DNA of 64,000 nucleotides from Amorphophallus konjac (lineage: Eukaryota > Streptophyta > Magnoliopsida > Alismatales > Araceae). The DNA lies in assembly GCA_022559845.1 (NCBI GenBank), contig CM040123.1:295604642-295668641 (forward strand), read 5' to 3'. The notes beneath the pieces were generated by a model that saw nothing but the letters and a program-made list of their open reading frames with translations, had not been told where the DNA came from and did no database searches. The translations under genes and the position numbers were made by a program. Of this stretch, positions 46,668 to 58,680 are shown one piece after another (the stretch's first letter is position 1; every line of letters starts with the position of its first letter).

Positions 46668-47990
46668 AAAATCTCATTCTTCATTAGTTGTAGTGGAATT
46701 CTTGGAAACACCTTCATCAACTATCACATGTGGGCTCTCTTCAATCACCATGGTTATTTTGTTAAAAACACGAAAAGTTCTAGAATTATTAGAGTAGCCC
46801 AAGAAAATTCCAACATCACTCTTTGCATCGAATTTCTCTAGATCATCCTTACCATTATTTAAAATGTAGCAAACACTCCCAAAGGTTTTAAAGTATGAGA
46901 TGTTCGGTTTCTTACCTTTGTAGAGTTCATAAGGAGTTTTATTTACAAAAGGTCTTACCATTGCGCGGTTTATGATGTGGCAAGCCGTATTTACTGCTTT
47001 AGCCTAAAAATAACGAGGAAGACTCCACTCACACAACATTGTTCTCGCCATATCAATTAGTGTTCATTTCTTCCTTTCAACTATGACATTTTGCTCCGGC
47101 GTCCTTGGTGCAGAAAAATTGTAAGTGTATCCTTCATTCCTACAAAATTCATCAAAGCTTGTGTTATCAAATTCACGCCCATGATCACTCTATAATCGGG
47201 TAATCATATAACCCTTCTCATTCTGAACCCTTCTGCAAAAGACTTGAAATTCCTACAAAACATCAGATTTGCTGCTCAGAAATAGAACCCATGTAAAGCG
47301 TGAGAAATCATCAACTATAACAAAACCATAACACTTACCCCCTAAACTGTGAGTCTGAGTTGGACCAAAAAGATCAAAGTGCAGAAGCTCCAAGGGGCGA
47401 GTGGTAGAGATGATGGTCTTATATTTGAAAGATGATTGTGTTTGTTTTCCTTTAGCACAAGCTTCACAAATTTTATTTACATCTAACTTCATTTTGGGAA
47501 GCCCTATGACCAGATTATGTTTGCACAGCTTAGACATAACACTACTACTAGCATGGCCTAATCTACGATGCCAAACCCAAAAGCTGTCGGCATCATTAGC
47601 AACTAAACACATGTGTTTGCAAGGAACCTCATTCAAATTAATTGTATATACATTATTCTTCCTAAGTCCTAGAAATTTTATTTCATTTGTAAGACTATCT
47701 ACAATTGTGCAATATGATGATTCAAAAGTTACTTTATGTCCCCTATCACATAATTGACTGATACTCAAAAGATTATGATTGAGACCATCTACTACCAAAA
47801 CATTGTTAATGGTGTTGGAGTTATTCACACTTACCTTTCCAATACCAACAATCATACCTTTGTCGTTCCCGCCGAAAGCAACAAAACCTCCTTCTTTTTC
47901 TTTAAGCTCAGCAAATATCTTCTTGTTTCCGGTCATGTGCCTCGAACAGCCGCTATCTAGAAACTAGTGTGAATCCTCGGCCTTGAGGCA
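46668..47990 (-). pseudogene. Copia protease end, GAG-pre-integrase and integrase of element B
   Basis: WFLDSGCSRHMTG-type protease active site (about 47965-47930, first residue mutated to a stop), then the pre-integrase zinc region WHRRLGHASSSVMSKL, CEACAKGKQTQ and the integrase core: HFDLFGP (first Asp), SDHGREF (second Asp), PEQN ... VERKK (Glu). Stops at about 47253, 47190, 47070 and 47010 break it. It processes Gag-Pol and inserts cDNA. Confidence 0.85.
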
Positions 47991-48118
47991 TCCGTACAAC
48001 AAGACATAAACTCAAGGAACAAATTTTGGTACCCAAACTACGTTGGGTCTGTGCTTGTGAGTTTTGTTATTCATAAAAGCATTTCTAGACTTGCGAACAT
48101 AAAAATCATCATCTTGAC

Positions 48119-49952
48119 TCAATGTACGACAATACGACATAACATGCCCAACATGCCACAATAGTAACAATAAACTCTGTTTCTTCCTGACTTTCCTTTC
48201 TTCAAACCTGAAGACCTTCGTTGGTGAGTGCTTGAGTTAACCTTCAATTCTTCATGCAAGGAAGACTTACCATTAGTAGCAGGCACAAAAGACACAAAAG
48301 ATGTCATCAACTTACTTTCAAATGATTTCTTTTTAACCGGTTCATAATCGATTCCTTCTTTTTAAAAATTGACTTTAGTTTCAAGAACCTTCTCAAGGTT
48401 ATCTTTTCCTTTAACAAATCTAGCCAAGGCATCTTTTAACCCTTCAATCTCCTTGTTTAAGATGGGAATTTTTTGATCGAATTGATTTAATTTTTCATGG
48501 CACACCGAAATTTGATCCCTCAGGACTTTATTATCATTTCTTATCCTCTCATTTTCATCCTCAAGGTTTTGGATTTTAGCATTTGCTTCTTTACTGATGT
48601 TTTCATTTTCAGAATTGTGGAGCTGGGCAATTTTTAGGTTTTCCAGTTCACCCTTGAGTTGCAATTCAATCTCCTCATTACTTTTAATTTTTTCAAGCAT
48701 TGCTTCATTTTCAACTTTCATTTTTGCACAAGCCTTAGTTAATTCAACAGCTTTTTCACTTGAGGCATCAACTTGAATCATAGACTCAACTTTCTTTTTC
48801 AATTGTTTATTATCAGATCTTATTTTCTTAAATTTGGCATAAAGAACAACATATTCAAACTCCCACTATTCTATGGTAAGAGTATCTGAGTCAGAATTTA
48901 CCTCCTCTACTTCATGTGCCATTAGACACATGCTCTTCATCAGCTCCTCCAGCTCTGCATCATCTTCGTCCTCTTCATCGTCGCTCCAAGTTGCGACCAT
49001 TGCCTTTGACTTCTTCTCTTTATCCTTCTTGAATTTTTTTTAAGCTCTGGACACTCACCCCACATGTGGCCGGGTTTTTTGCATTCGTAACATATAACAT
49101 CCGTCAGCTTACTTCCTTCCATCCTACGCTTGGACTGTTTCTTGAATGGCGTCTTGAATTTTTCTGAAAACTTCTTTCTTGCTCTCAGAAATCTTCTCAC
49201 CTTCCTAGTCAACATTGCAATGTCTTCCTCTTCTTCAGTGTCATCTGTGGAATCCTCATCACTTGAACTAGACTTCTCCGGATTTGCCTTTAGTGCAATT
49301 GACTTCTTCTTCTTGCCTTCTTCTTCAGTTCTTCTGATATTGATCTCATAGGTCATAAGTGACCCTATGAGCTCATCCAATGACAGAGCAGACAAATCTT
49401 TCGAGTCTTCAATTACTGTGGCTTTAGTGTGCCACGCTGGTGATAAGGACCTCAATACCCTGCGAACCAGATCTGAATTTGAGTACTCCTTCCCTAGTGC
49501 CTTCAGCCCATTCGTGATCTCCATGAGCCTAGCAAATATTTTTGATATGCTCTCCTCCGGCTTCATCTGAAATAGCTCATAGTCTCTGATTAGCAAATTC
49601 ACCTTGGTCTCTTTGACTTCCGATGTCCCTTCATATATAAGCTTCAATTTGTCCCACATTTCTTTGGCACTGGTGCACATAGAGACCCGAGCATACTCGT
49701 TAGGATGTATGGCACATTAGATAATATTCAAAGCATTAAATTTGTTGTTGCTTTCTTAATATGTTCATCAGACCATTTTTCTTCTTCTGGTGGCAGAGTG
49801 TGTGGACCTTTGTTGACAACGGTACAGATCTCATGACTTTGAAAGCGAAGAAATATAGTCATTTGGTTCTTCCAATAACTGTAGTTCGTCCCGCCAAAGA
49901 ATGGTGGTCGATGAATAGAATGCCCTTCGAGTATCAACCCTTTATTTGCCAT
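48119..49952 (-). pseudogene. Gag of element B, with UBN2 domain, one zinc knuckle and coiled coil
   Basis: ATG at 49952: MANKGLILEGHSIHRPPFFG, NYSYWKNQM. A frameshift near 49735, then the UBN2 body (AKEMWDKLKLIYEGTSEVKETK, ESISKIFARLMEITNGLKALG) and CYECKKPGHMWGEC (about 49100-49060). A second frameshift near 49040 leads to a coiled coil (about 48800-48400), and a degenerate second knuckle (VYCYYCGMLGM) lies near 48160. Stops near 48872, 48360 and 48117 are present. The Gag keeps the classical UBN2 domain that the gag-only elements have largely lost. Confidence 0.8.
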
Positions 49953-50006
49953 TTCAGAAAAGGAACACTCTAAGAACCGTGAGGTTCTTCTAGAATTAGA
50001 GCCAAG

Positions 50007-50018
50007 GCTCTGATACCA
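50007..50018 (-). other. Primer-binding site of element B
   Basis: Minus-strand TGGTATCAGAGC, exact initiator-Met PBS, two bases from the LTR edge at 50021. Confidence 0.95.
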
Positions 50019-50020
50019 AT

Positions 50021-51777
50021 TGTTATCCCGCTGAATTGGCAAGCAAGAGGGGGTGAATTGGTTGCTAGCTAAATAAAATATTTGATTGGGCTAGAACCAG
50101 AAATTAAAAATAATTTCGAGGCAAGGCATAGATCTAGAATGTAACAGTCAAATATAGAAGATGACAAGCACGCTTATGATCCGACAATTTAAATTCTCAA
50201 GCGCATTCAATCACTGAGACGAGAGCGATGAAGTGAGAGATAGCATTGCACACCACGAGGAAATTTACAAGCAACCACACAAAGAGCAAACCACAGGACA
50301 CAAGAATATTTTAGGTGGTTCGGATGCACCCAAGTGCAATCCTACGTCCACCACTCTCACCTCGAGAGGATTCCACTATAGATGAGCTGCACAAATGCAG
50401 CGGCCACACACACACGAGGTCAATGACCTCAATCCACACACAAACGCCTAAACGTCAATCACAAATATCACCTGAGATGGGATCTCCGACCACACACACA
50501 CTTAAGTATATGAGGTTCGCTATAAATGAATTCAAAAACACAATGAAGCTTCAAATTAAATCAAGACAAATATGGACGAGCTCCCACTTTCTGATGCATG
50601 AAGTGGCTTGAAGTATCCCTGCGAAATGGGATATATCTTCAGGCTGAAAGCAGGTGAGGTTGAAACTTGGAAGATGATCTCAGCGCTGTTAATCCCTTCT
50701 GAGCTTGTTGGAGGACGCAGATGGACGTGGAAACGCCTTCTTCTACCGGGATGAAGCTTTCTCCTATGTGCTGGTTCGGCCGCCCTTCTTCCTCGGATGG
50801 TTCGCGCTCAAGCTCGTGCGGCACCCCTTCTCTCCAAGTGTGTGTGTTTTTGGGCGCCCTAATCATTGTCCTATTTATATGTCCGATGAATATTCTCTGA
50901 TCTGGACATAAAAGATGATTGTTCTCTTCCATGATTGGCCATATCAGGTGATCGACCACAAAGTGAACCCTACGATTTAGATGCAAAAACATGGGTTAGT
51001 ATGTTAAACATCAAACAAAAGTGTTTAATAGGAACTAGCCACCTTCCCATTGGTTGAACCCATGTAAACATTTGTTTAAGAATCAAGAGATTAGCCCTCA
51101 ATTATTTAGGAGAACACTTACCCAAAATTTGGAAGAAAATTGGGCAAAACTAAAGGGGGTCGACCCATCTGGCAGATGGGTCGTCCCATCTGGTGACAAG
51201 GGGGCAAATAGAAGTAGGGGTAGACCCATCTAGTAGATGGGTTGTCCCATCTGTCGCAGACAGAGAGGACAGAGCCCGGCTTGAAATAGGGGTCGACCCA
51301 CTATCCAGGGGGGTCAACCCATTCCAGTTTGGCTGAAATATTCTAGGGAACCTCAACCAGTTTAAGGGATTTTTAGTCAAAATTAAACTAAGGATATTTG
51401 AGGTGCATTTCTTACTAGGTATTTGCATTGGTTAACCATTTTTCTCACCTTTGATGAAAACCACTCCTTTCATACCTCCACTTCACATTAAGTCACTCCC
51501 TTTGGTGAATGTTTGAAATTCATGCCATTACTAACCTACAAACCACCAATCCTCACAAGGAAAGGAAGAATTGTGGTTAACTTACAGAAGTTATCATTTG
51601 GCTGGATGCATGAAACACAAAGAGAGGGGGTACTCAATGCTCAAATGAAAACATGATGTTTCTTAACTATAGTGACTTGATAGACTCATTGACACAAATG
51701 AAGAACCCATGAATTCTAAATGCATTATTCATTAGCATAGTATTTTGTCATCGTCAAAATCAACATGGGTCACAACA
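50021..51777 (-). repeat. 5' LTR of element B (1757 bp)
   Basis: TGTTATCCC to CACAACA. TATA box TATAAATAG on the minus strand at 50871-50879. The palindrome cluster lies at about 51155-51327. It is nearly identical to 40333-42111 by eye. Confidence 0.9.
50314..50369 (-). ncRNA. Conserved two-hairpin leader motif (element B, 5' LTR)
   Basis: Hairpin 2 is intact. Hairpin 1 has lost one outer pair compared with the 3' LTR copy (CCTCTC side now ACTCTC on the + strand). Confidence 0.6.
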
Positions 51778-51820
51778 TTAAAATTATGAAAGATACAAGA
51801 AAGTGATTGAACGGTTGAGC

Positions 51821-52690
51821 TGTCACGCCCCGAACCGATAGCAGCGGGAAGCATGCTCGGAACGTGGCAGTGATTCATTCATGATGCAGAACAGGAACAA
51901 AAATAGGTAACAGAAGAGAATTACACCAAAATAAATATAACTTTTATTGATATAGAAAAACCAGTGTTTACATAACCTTGACTCTCTTACAATAGTTAAA
52001 GAAAAAGACTCAAATTACAAGACTAGACTCAAATAAAACAAAGACCCACTCATCGCGAACAAGCCCAACTCTTCACTCTTCCCCGCTCCCATTTGTGGTC
52101 ACATCTTTAATATTACTTGAAAAGGATTGGAAAGAGGGGGTGAGCGAAAGCTCAGTAAAAATTACTCTCTATCACCAGGCAATGCTTTAAGTAATTAACC
52201 AATTCACAAAAAATGCATGATCATTATGAACACAAAATAAGGACATAATAAGATCAAGGATTGGCAAGGTAACAGTGATAAAGGCATGAACAAGGTAAGA
52301 AAAGTATAACCGGAATCAAGTACAAGAAATAGAACAAGTTCTTGTATCCAGGAACAAAATAGCAAGTACGCATATCCATATCAACAGGTTGTCCCTTCCA
52401 GACCTCATATCACAACATATCAAGTCGTATCATGTCATATCATGTCAAGTACGAAAAGGGAAGATGCCCAAGATGTAAAAATGTCTAAATCAAATCTTGC
52501 TTATAGTTGGTGCAATGCCACACCCGATCATTCATAATACCGGCACATGTCTGGGCTTTGCCTCGCCGCTAGGACAAGATCCAAGCCCTTATAGTTTCAG
52601 CCTAGCATTGATTATCAAAGTGGACCCACAGTCCCATATAATGTATCTCCAGACAATTCACAATTTACATCGGAATTCCAAGGTATAGCT
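51821..52690. repeat. LTR fragment with the same terminus as the solo LTR
   Basis: It starts TGTCACGCCCCGAACC and contains GTGAGCGAAAGCTCAGTAA, like GATGAGCGAATCGCTCAGTAG in the solo LTR. The body diverges, so it is the same superfamily but another family. The right limit is uncertain; it meets the PMD gene around 52690-52730. Confidence 0.5.
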
Positions 52691-52730
52691 CATGTAGAAA
52701 ATCTTGGGAGAAGATGAAAAAGGCATGCTT

Positions 52731-55700
52731 ACCCTCCGCCTCACTAGCCGGCGTGGGAGAAGGCAGCCTGGTCTCCACCATAGAAGATGCCACAGCTGGC
52801 TCTTGGGCTGTGCAAAAGGGAGGGGTCAGATTCAAGGATTTCTTTGAAATCCAGCAAAAGAGGATGAAGAATGCAATTGTAGGTTATTGTTGTTACCTGA
52901 ACCGATGTCTGAGCAGCCTCCCTTTCAGATTCAAACTCATCAAATGAGGGAATATCAGGGAGAGGGGTCCCGGTGTCCATAGCTACCGAAGCCGATTGCT
53001 GAGCATAAGTCTTCTTGGCCTTCCCAACTGCAGCCTTAACTACGGAAGCCTTTCTCTTCTTGCCGGGAGGCAGGGGAGTAGTAGTCGGTGCTGCTACAGG
53101 GATTTCAAAATAAGTAGGCTTCTCAGCCTGCGCAATGATTTTTCTATAAAGCCCCTATCGCTTTATATCAGGCATGTCTGTTGAAGATGTCAGAGAAGTA
53201 ATGTGATCAGTGGATGCAAAGTGTGAATACTGAGCAGAAATCACCGCAGTCAGAAAAGAAGAGATCATACCTGCTGGGCCGTCGTAAAAGACAGAGAGCG
53301 GCCAGTACAGATAAGCTACCTCCTTGGAGCGGGAAGCAGCCTCCTTGATAAGCCAGCATACATCGCCAAGTACCTGGCACTTCTCCACTAAAGCTGCCAG
53401 GTCACTATGACCATGAAGGTCAAGACACCGAAATAAGTCGAGGTGGTCCATACCCCAGCCGTCGACATAATGAAAAGAGACAAACAACGGCTTGTTCAAT
53501 ATGCCGGCTATCGGGCTTTCTGCAGATAACCCATGTAAATTCAGCAGAATAAACAGCCAAGACGTTTGCTTGTAGTACGTCTGGGTTCTATCTTCCCGGC
53601 GCACAAACGTCCTATAGGGATGAAATCTATCTGTCGGACCCCTCCAAGGGACTACTGTCGGGAGCGGCTCTTCGACAGGAAATGGGTATTGTTGCGCCTC
53701 CAAACGAGCGCCCCCTACATGGCTCAGATGTTTCAAGCTCTGCATGAAAGTGTCCTCGTTGATAGCAGCGAAAACAGGAGCAGGCAGGTCGGAATTCTTT
53801 TCCTTCAAAGCCCGACGCTGGGCCAGATAGTTCTCCACCTCCCTCTGGTGCTGTGAATAAAGCCTTTTCAGGTGGGCCTCGGGGATGTCAAACACTGGCC
53901 CGGGCTGTTGTTTCAGAAAGGAACGCTCGGCCACGTCCCAGAATGCACCTCTACTATCCCTGTAAAAGCTGGTTCGAATGTTCCACCATTTGATATATTC
54001 TGATGTTACCCGGGGAACACGGTTAGAAACTGTGGGAACTCTGAAAACTGCACCGTCCTAGCGATGGTAAAAATCCCACCACAACCGGCCATCGCCGACA
54101 ATGGTGGACCCATGCTTAGCCCGGCTATCCAGGGGAAATTGAGCAACCGTTGTGGGGATATGCTGGTCGTAACCAAAGTTCCGCCCAAAGCGGAATGGAT
54201 AGTATGGTTCCAGAAGGAGCAGGCCACCCTTTCTGAAAACTAAGACACTAGGCCGGATGGCCATGGCCCATCTGACCAGCTCCGGCTCCAGGATTGGCCG
54301 AGCAGTGTTAACCCCTGAGACAGGATGAATATAGGTCTCTACCTCTTCCAGCTTGCACTCTCTCTGAGAATGAATCAAAGGAGCTGAACCTGCTGCCAAG
54401 CTCCAGAAATGAATACTGTTAGGGGCATCCACCGGCACCTTTATCAGTCGACCCCTTATTTTGAACAGCTGATCATAGAAAGGACCAGGTTCAGCACTGG
54501 CAAACTCAATCATTCGGGGCAATACCGTATCTGCCTGCAAAGTTCTGGGAGCCAATTCAGGGAATAGACTGCAGACCCAGGCGTTGAAGAAATGAAAAGG
54601 ACCCACAGTCCTCAAAGAACGGGGAGTCCGATGCTTGTACAGATCCCCCAAAGACTTGTATATCAAACATAGGGCCACTGGGTAGAGCGACAGCCTCATT
54701 CCCCAGGCCATCTGACAGGCCGGATATATAGCTTCTGGCCGGATGATTGTCTCGTCCCCTTGAGGGAGAGCGAAAGTGCACAGCCAGAATGTGAAGTAAG
54801 CCGCACAATGTGTGATGGGGTCTATGCCTGCTGGGTTGGGACCACCGCTGCCTGCACGGCGCAATGAAGATGGCAGCGCCGACTTATAACGAGGAGCCCT
54901 TACCTGCTTGCTAGCAGTCGACCCACGGAAGGGAAGTCGGCATATTTCAAGGGCCCGTCAAAGAAATATTGAATCCACTGCCCTATCCGGACCCTCAGCT
55001 TACTGCCTTTCTCCCGGGGATGATAACCTTTGGAGGACCCTCTACTGTACGCCAGACAGATGGAGCGATATGCCTTCATCAGGTACTGGTATGAGAAGCC
55101 AATGGAATATCTGCCTTCACCATCGGAGCTATCCTTCTCAGAATCTGCCAAGCAGACTTCTTCATATGGCTCACCGTCAATAGGCAGTCCGGAAAGCTGT
55201 GACAGACTCCAGAGGTCAAGAGAGGTCTCACCCTCTGCTGTATAAAATATGTTGAATAAGGGACAGAAGACCTCGAACATCCCACAGCATAACCCTCGGG
55301 ATATGGGATATCGAAATTTGGAAGCAAAGACACTATGATATACCCCGGCTCTGATCAGCAGAGGGGCATATTCCTTCAGAACAAACTCAGTAAATTCCAC
55401 GGCTCCTGCTCGAAATAGGTGGGCGTCAGTGATCTTGGTATCCCCAAACCAACCAGCGGCCAAATGATACTTGAACTGAATGGCCGAACAATTCAGCATA
55501 AAAGGCTCTTCGCGGTACCCCCACTTCACTGGCGCCAGGAAGAGACCATAGCCGGGCTTCTCCCTATTGACTCGGCCACTGGCATTATTCCACCGAGCAG
55601 GTGTGAACTCCGGGGCCCGGGTCAGCATTTTCTTTTCCGGCTCCAGCTCCGATATGCCAAGGACTGCATCCCAGTCACGCTTCTCCCCGGGAAGATATAT

Positions 55701-56084
55701 AGCCTTTCCGCGATATACTGAATCTTTCAGGCTGTCTCTCTCAACCAGAATTGCGGCTTCAACTGTACGAGCTATTCGGTAGTTCCGCATTCCACCCACG
55801 GTGAAGGTCCGGATAAATGGCAGCAAGTGTTTGTCCTTCGGGAAATCCGGGCGATAATCAGTGCCCCGTCTGAAGCATGTTTCCATGGCAGTGGAGTATA
55901 CCCGGGATGTTGACACCGTATCGGTATCAGAATCGGATGATTCATCAACGGAAGCGATCTTGTCGTATCCGAAGTCGAGGCTGTGCACATTCAGCCAGTT
56001 TACTGTGGCCCGTGATATATCTGGTTGGGCCGACGAACTGGCCTCGACACCTCCAGGGGATGCCGCAGTAGAGCCTGAAGCCAT
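52731..56084 (-). pseudogene. Plant mobile domain (PMD) gene, copy X
   Basis: Exon 1 (56084-54904): acidic Ser-rich start, then LLIRAGVYHSVFASKFRYPISRG and FYTAEGETSLDLWSLSQLSGLPIDGE. Intron 54903-54848 (CAG|GTAAGG to GGCAG). Exon 2 (54847-52897): HCAAYFTFWLCTFALP, GMRLSLYPVALCLIYKSLGDL and FHFFNAWVCSLFPELAP, the hallmark of the PMD fold (aminotransferase-like, PF10536 from memory). A basic stretch GKKRKASVVKAA may be a nuclear signal. Intron 52896-52800, a short exon 52799-52731, then a donor with no exon beyond. TAG stops at 54060-54058 and 53157-53155 break it. PMD genes occur both as cellular genes (MAIN/MAIL family) and in transposons. Confidence 0.7.
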
Positions 56085-56856
56085 TGCAGTGTCTGCAATC
56101 AAAGAAGAAAAGTGAATTAAAAGTCCTAGAACAATGGGCAGTCTTTTAAAGATTGTAACATGAGACCGTATGAAAATTTCGGCAGCATCTCCCCTTATTT
56201 GGGGTCTGCCCAAGAAGAATAGGGAGTCACCAACCAAGAGGGGGTGATCCCGGAAACAAAAGGGATTAAATCCCAAAGATCGTCATACCCAGGCGAAATC
56301 AAATAAGACGGGAAGAAGCCGGATGGTCGGAGGGGAGGAGCTCGCCGCCACCGCCGAGAGAGAAAAGAAAGTGAAGAGAGAGAAGGGGCTGTGAATAATG
56401 AGAAGCCACGAGGCTTTCAGCGCCTCAAATAGAAGCCTGAAGCGAAGGGTTCTCGGCGTGGTAAAACGCGCGCCGAGAACCCCCAGGCCGAGAGCCCCCC
56501 CCTTCGGCCAAAATGCGCGCCGAGAAGCCCTCCGCGTCGAGAAGCCCTCCGCGCCGAGAAGCCCTCCGCGCCGGGAAGCTAGGCGCGCCGAGACCCCCGT
56601 CTCCACGCCGAGAGGTCTTCACGCGCCGAGAAGCCTATGGCTTCATGCCGAGAAGCTCCAAAAAAGCTAAAAATAAGGTCAAACAATATGAAGATAAAAA
56701 GAAAGATACGTGTGCAGAATATTGTTGCAACGAGATGATCAGGTCTAAGGATCGGATTAAAAAGAAATTGAGGAAGATACCCTCGAATAATGAAAGTCAC
56801 CTGCAGGCCCCGTGCCGCTTATTCTGCGCTTACGCCGCCCGCAGGTGGGGGGCATT
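56085..56856 (-). promoter_or_regulatory. Leader intron and GC-rich promoter region of PMD copy X
   Basis: Right before the ATG lies TTTGATTGCAG, an acceptor, with a possible donor GGTATGACG near 56290. Upstream is a pyrimidine-rich leader, then a GC-rich array of GCGCCGAGAAGCC-like units (about 56440-56640). Copy Y has an acceptor at the same place. Confidence 0.45.
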
Positions 56857-58680
56857 TGTTGACACCTTGAAAATGAACAAGGGTGGAAGCAGATCATACC
56901 CACAGTGAAAGACCAATGATGAAGCTCGTCAACCATTTACCCGGCTGAAGCCTTTGTCGGCCGAGCTAATGTCCGGTGCCGATGTCACTCAGAGGGCAGC
57001 ACTAACAAAGCAGTAGTCGCTTGACTAATGAGACTTCCTAGCACACTTTAATACAAACTGTGTTACTGCCTCATCCAAAAATCCACAGATGACATGTCAT
57101 GGTAAGTCAGATGTCGGCTTATTAACAGATGTGATGTAAGATAAAGATGAAGCCGGTACCGGCAGATGAAGATTGCAAAGGCTTTTGCAAAGTCAGAACA
57201 CAAGAAGAATCGTCTCCACAGATTATACACCCGGCTGAAGTCTTCCCAGACTAAAGCTGATGTCCGATCTCGTCACCATTCAGGTGCCGATATCGATAAA
57301 ATGATGCCCGGTTTTATCATCATTCAGGTGGCAATACTGATGAAACCCCTATCTGCGGACTGATGAAAACCCTACTAACGATCTCAATACAAAATATATT
57401 ACCAACGGGAGACCCTCTTGGGTACTGATGTACGTGAGGGGCCTATGAAAGGCCTGGTCAAAGAGACCTAAATGGGCCTGTAATAGTGGCGCCGGGAGCC
57501 ACCTTGTCAAAGCCTAATGGCTGCACAAAGAGGCTGAAGCCTGCGTGCCGGGAAGCCCTCAGCTGAGGCGCGCCGTGAGGTGCCTGCCGAGAAGGCAAAA
57601 AAGGGACGGCTATAAAGCCCCTTCCCTTCGAAGAGGAGACAGAGACGAAAAGGGAGGAGGAATAGTAGAAACGAAAACCAGATAGAAAAAAAAAGCCAGA
57701 AGAGAGACTGAGAGGGAAAGAAAGAAGAAGCTGAGAGAAAAAGAAAAAAGGGAGATTCAGGTGGGTAGCCGGGGAGGGAGAGGAGTCAATGCTCCGCCCT
57801 CCCCCATGCTTTCCTTTCTTTATTTCTTTTCTTCTGATGCAATCTGGCGAGGCTTTCTCGATGTATCAATGTAGCCGGAGGATTCTGGTCTTGATTTCCA
57901 TTTCTCTGTCTTTCATTTACCTTCTACGATCTGTATAGGTTTGGGATGATGCAATGAAATGAAGGATCAACATGGCTCGTTTGAGCATTCGATCGATTGG
58001 AATGTCTGCTGTCTTTCTCCCCTTCTTGCAGCGGTTGTTCTTCTGAATATCGGTTTGCCCAGATGTTACAGCTTTCCGATTCATGTTTCGACCGCCCCCT
58101 CCATAGCCTGTTCTCTGGTGAAGGATGAAGACGGAACCTCAACCCTCGTTCAATGGGTTATTGGGCTCTGTCCCCCCTCTTCCTTCCCCTCGGATCATGA
58201 TTTTTCCGGATATTATAGATGTCCGTCGAGCTCCCGTCTCGTTCAGGGTCAGAGACATCAATCTCTTGACCGTCTGAGCAGCAGGTGAGTAGAGGAAATG
58301 CCATACGTCCCACGAGGATTCAATAATGGATGATCTGCCCTTCGACCGATGCTAACCCCCATGTAATCCCCTCCTGCAGCCCAGATCTTGCCTCAATCCG
58401 AGCCAAAAATCCCAGAAATCTCCTGAGCAGGGTATCGCAACTAAGCCATAAACCCTTTAGCCCCTTCCCGGCATGGTCATTTCCCCGCCGAGAACTACTC
58501 CGCCGAGAGATCCCCCTTACTTTAGCCCCTTCAGCAAGCCAGACAAAGCTTCTTGCGATACAGCCTTCCCGGTCTGGGGGCCTCCCGGCACCGGGTTCCT
58601 GTTTGCGACCTTTTCTTTCGTTCTGCCTTTTCGTTCGCGTATCGATCAACCATTTAACTAACTGGTAGTCAACTGACTGA
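56841..58680 (+). repeat. Polypurine tract and LTR of Tat-like element X
   Basis: GGTGGGGGGCATT is followed by TGTTGACACC (56857), the expected 3' LTR start of a + strand element whose antisense passenger is PMD copy X. TATA box CTATAAAG near 57610, a CT-rich leader, and a GTGAGTAG donor-like site near 58282. The right end is uncertain. Confidence 0.5.

Larger units (their letters stand above)
40333..51777 (-). mobile_element. SIRE/Maximus-like element B, complete in layout, with pol and extra ORF
   Basis: LTRs 40333-42111 and 50021-51777 are closely similar. On the minus strand: primer site, Gag, protease, integrase, RT, RNase H, extra ORF, polypurine tract (42112-42125, sense AAAAGGGGGGAGAT). 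Flanking pentamers TTGAA (40328-40332) and TTAAA (51778-51782) are a probable target duplication with one mismatch. The RT segment [12 protein letters not shown] ... [21 protein letters not shown] is typical of the SIRE lineage. The frame carries about ten stops, so the copy is inactive. Confidence 0.9.

Noticed and set aside
56398..56908. Arg/Glu/Pro-rich + strand open frame upstream of PMD copy X
   Set aside because: It is a translation of the GCGCCGAGAAGCC repeat array, without domain or homolog.
57600..58290. A host gene starting at the TATA box near 57610 with a donor near 58282
   Set aside because: It follows an LTR start at 56857, and the open frames have no recognisable domain; an LTR promoter and leader explain it better.
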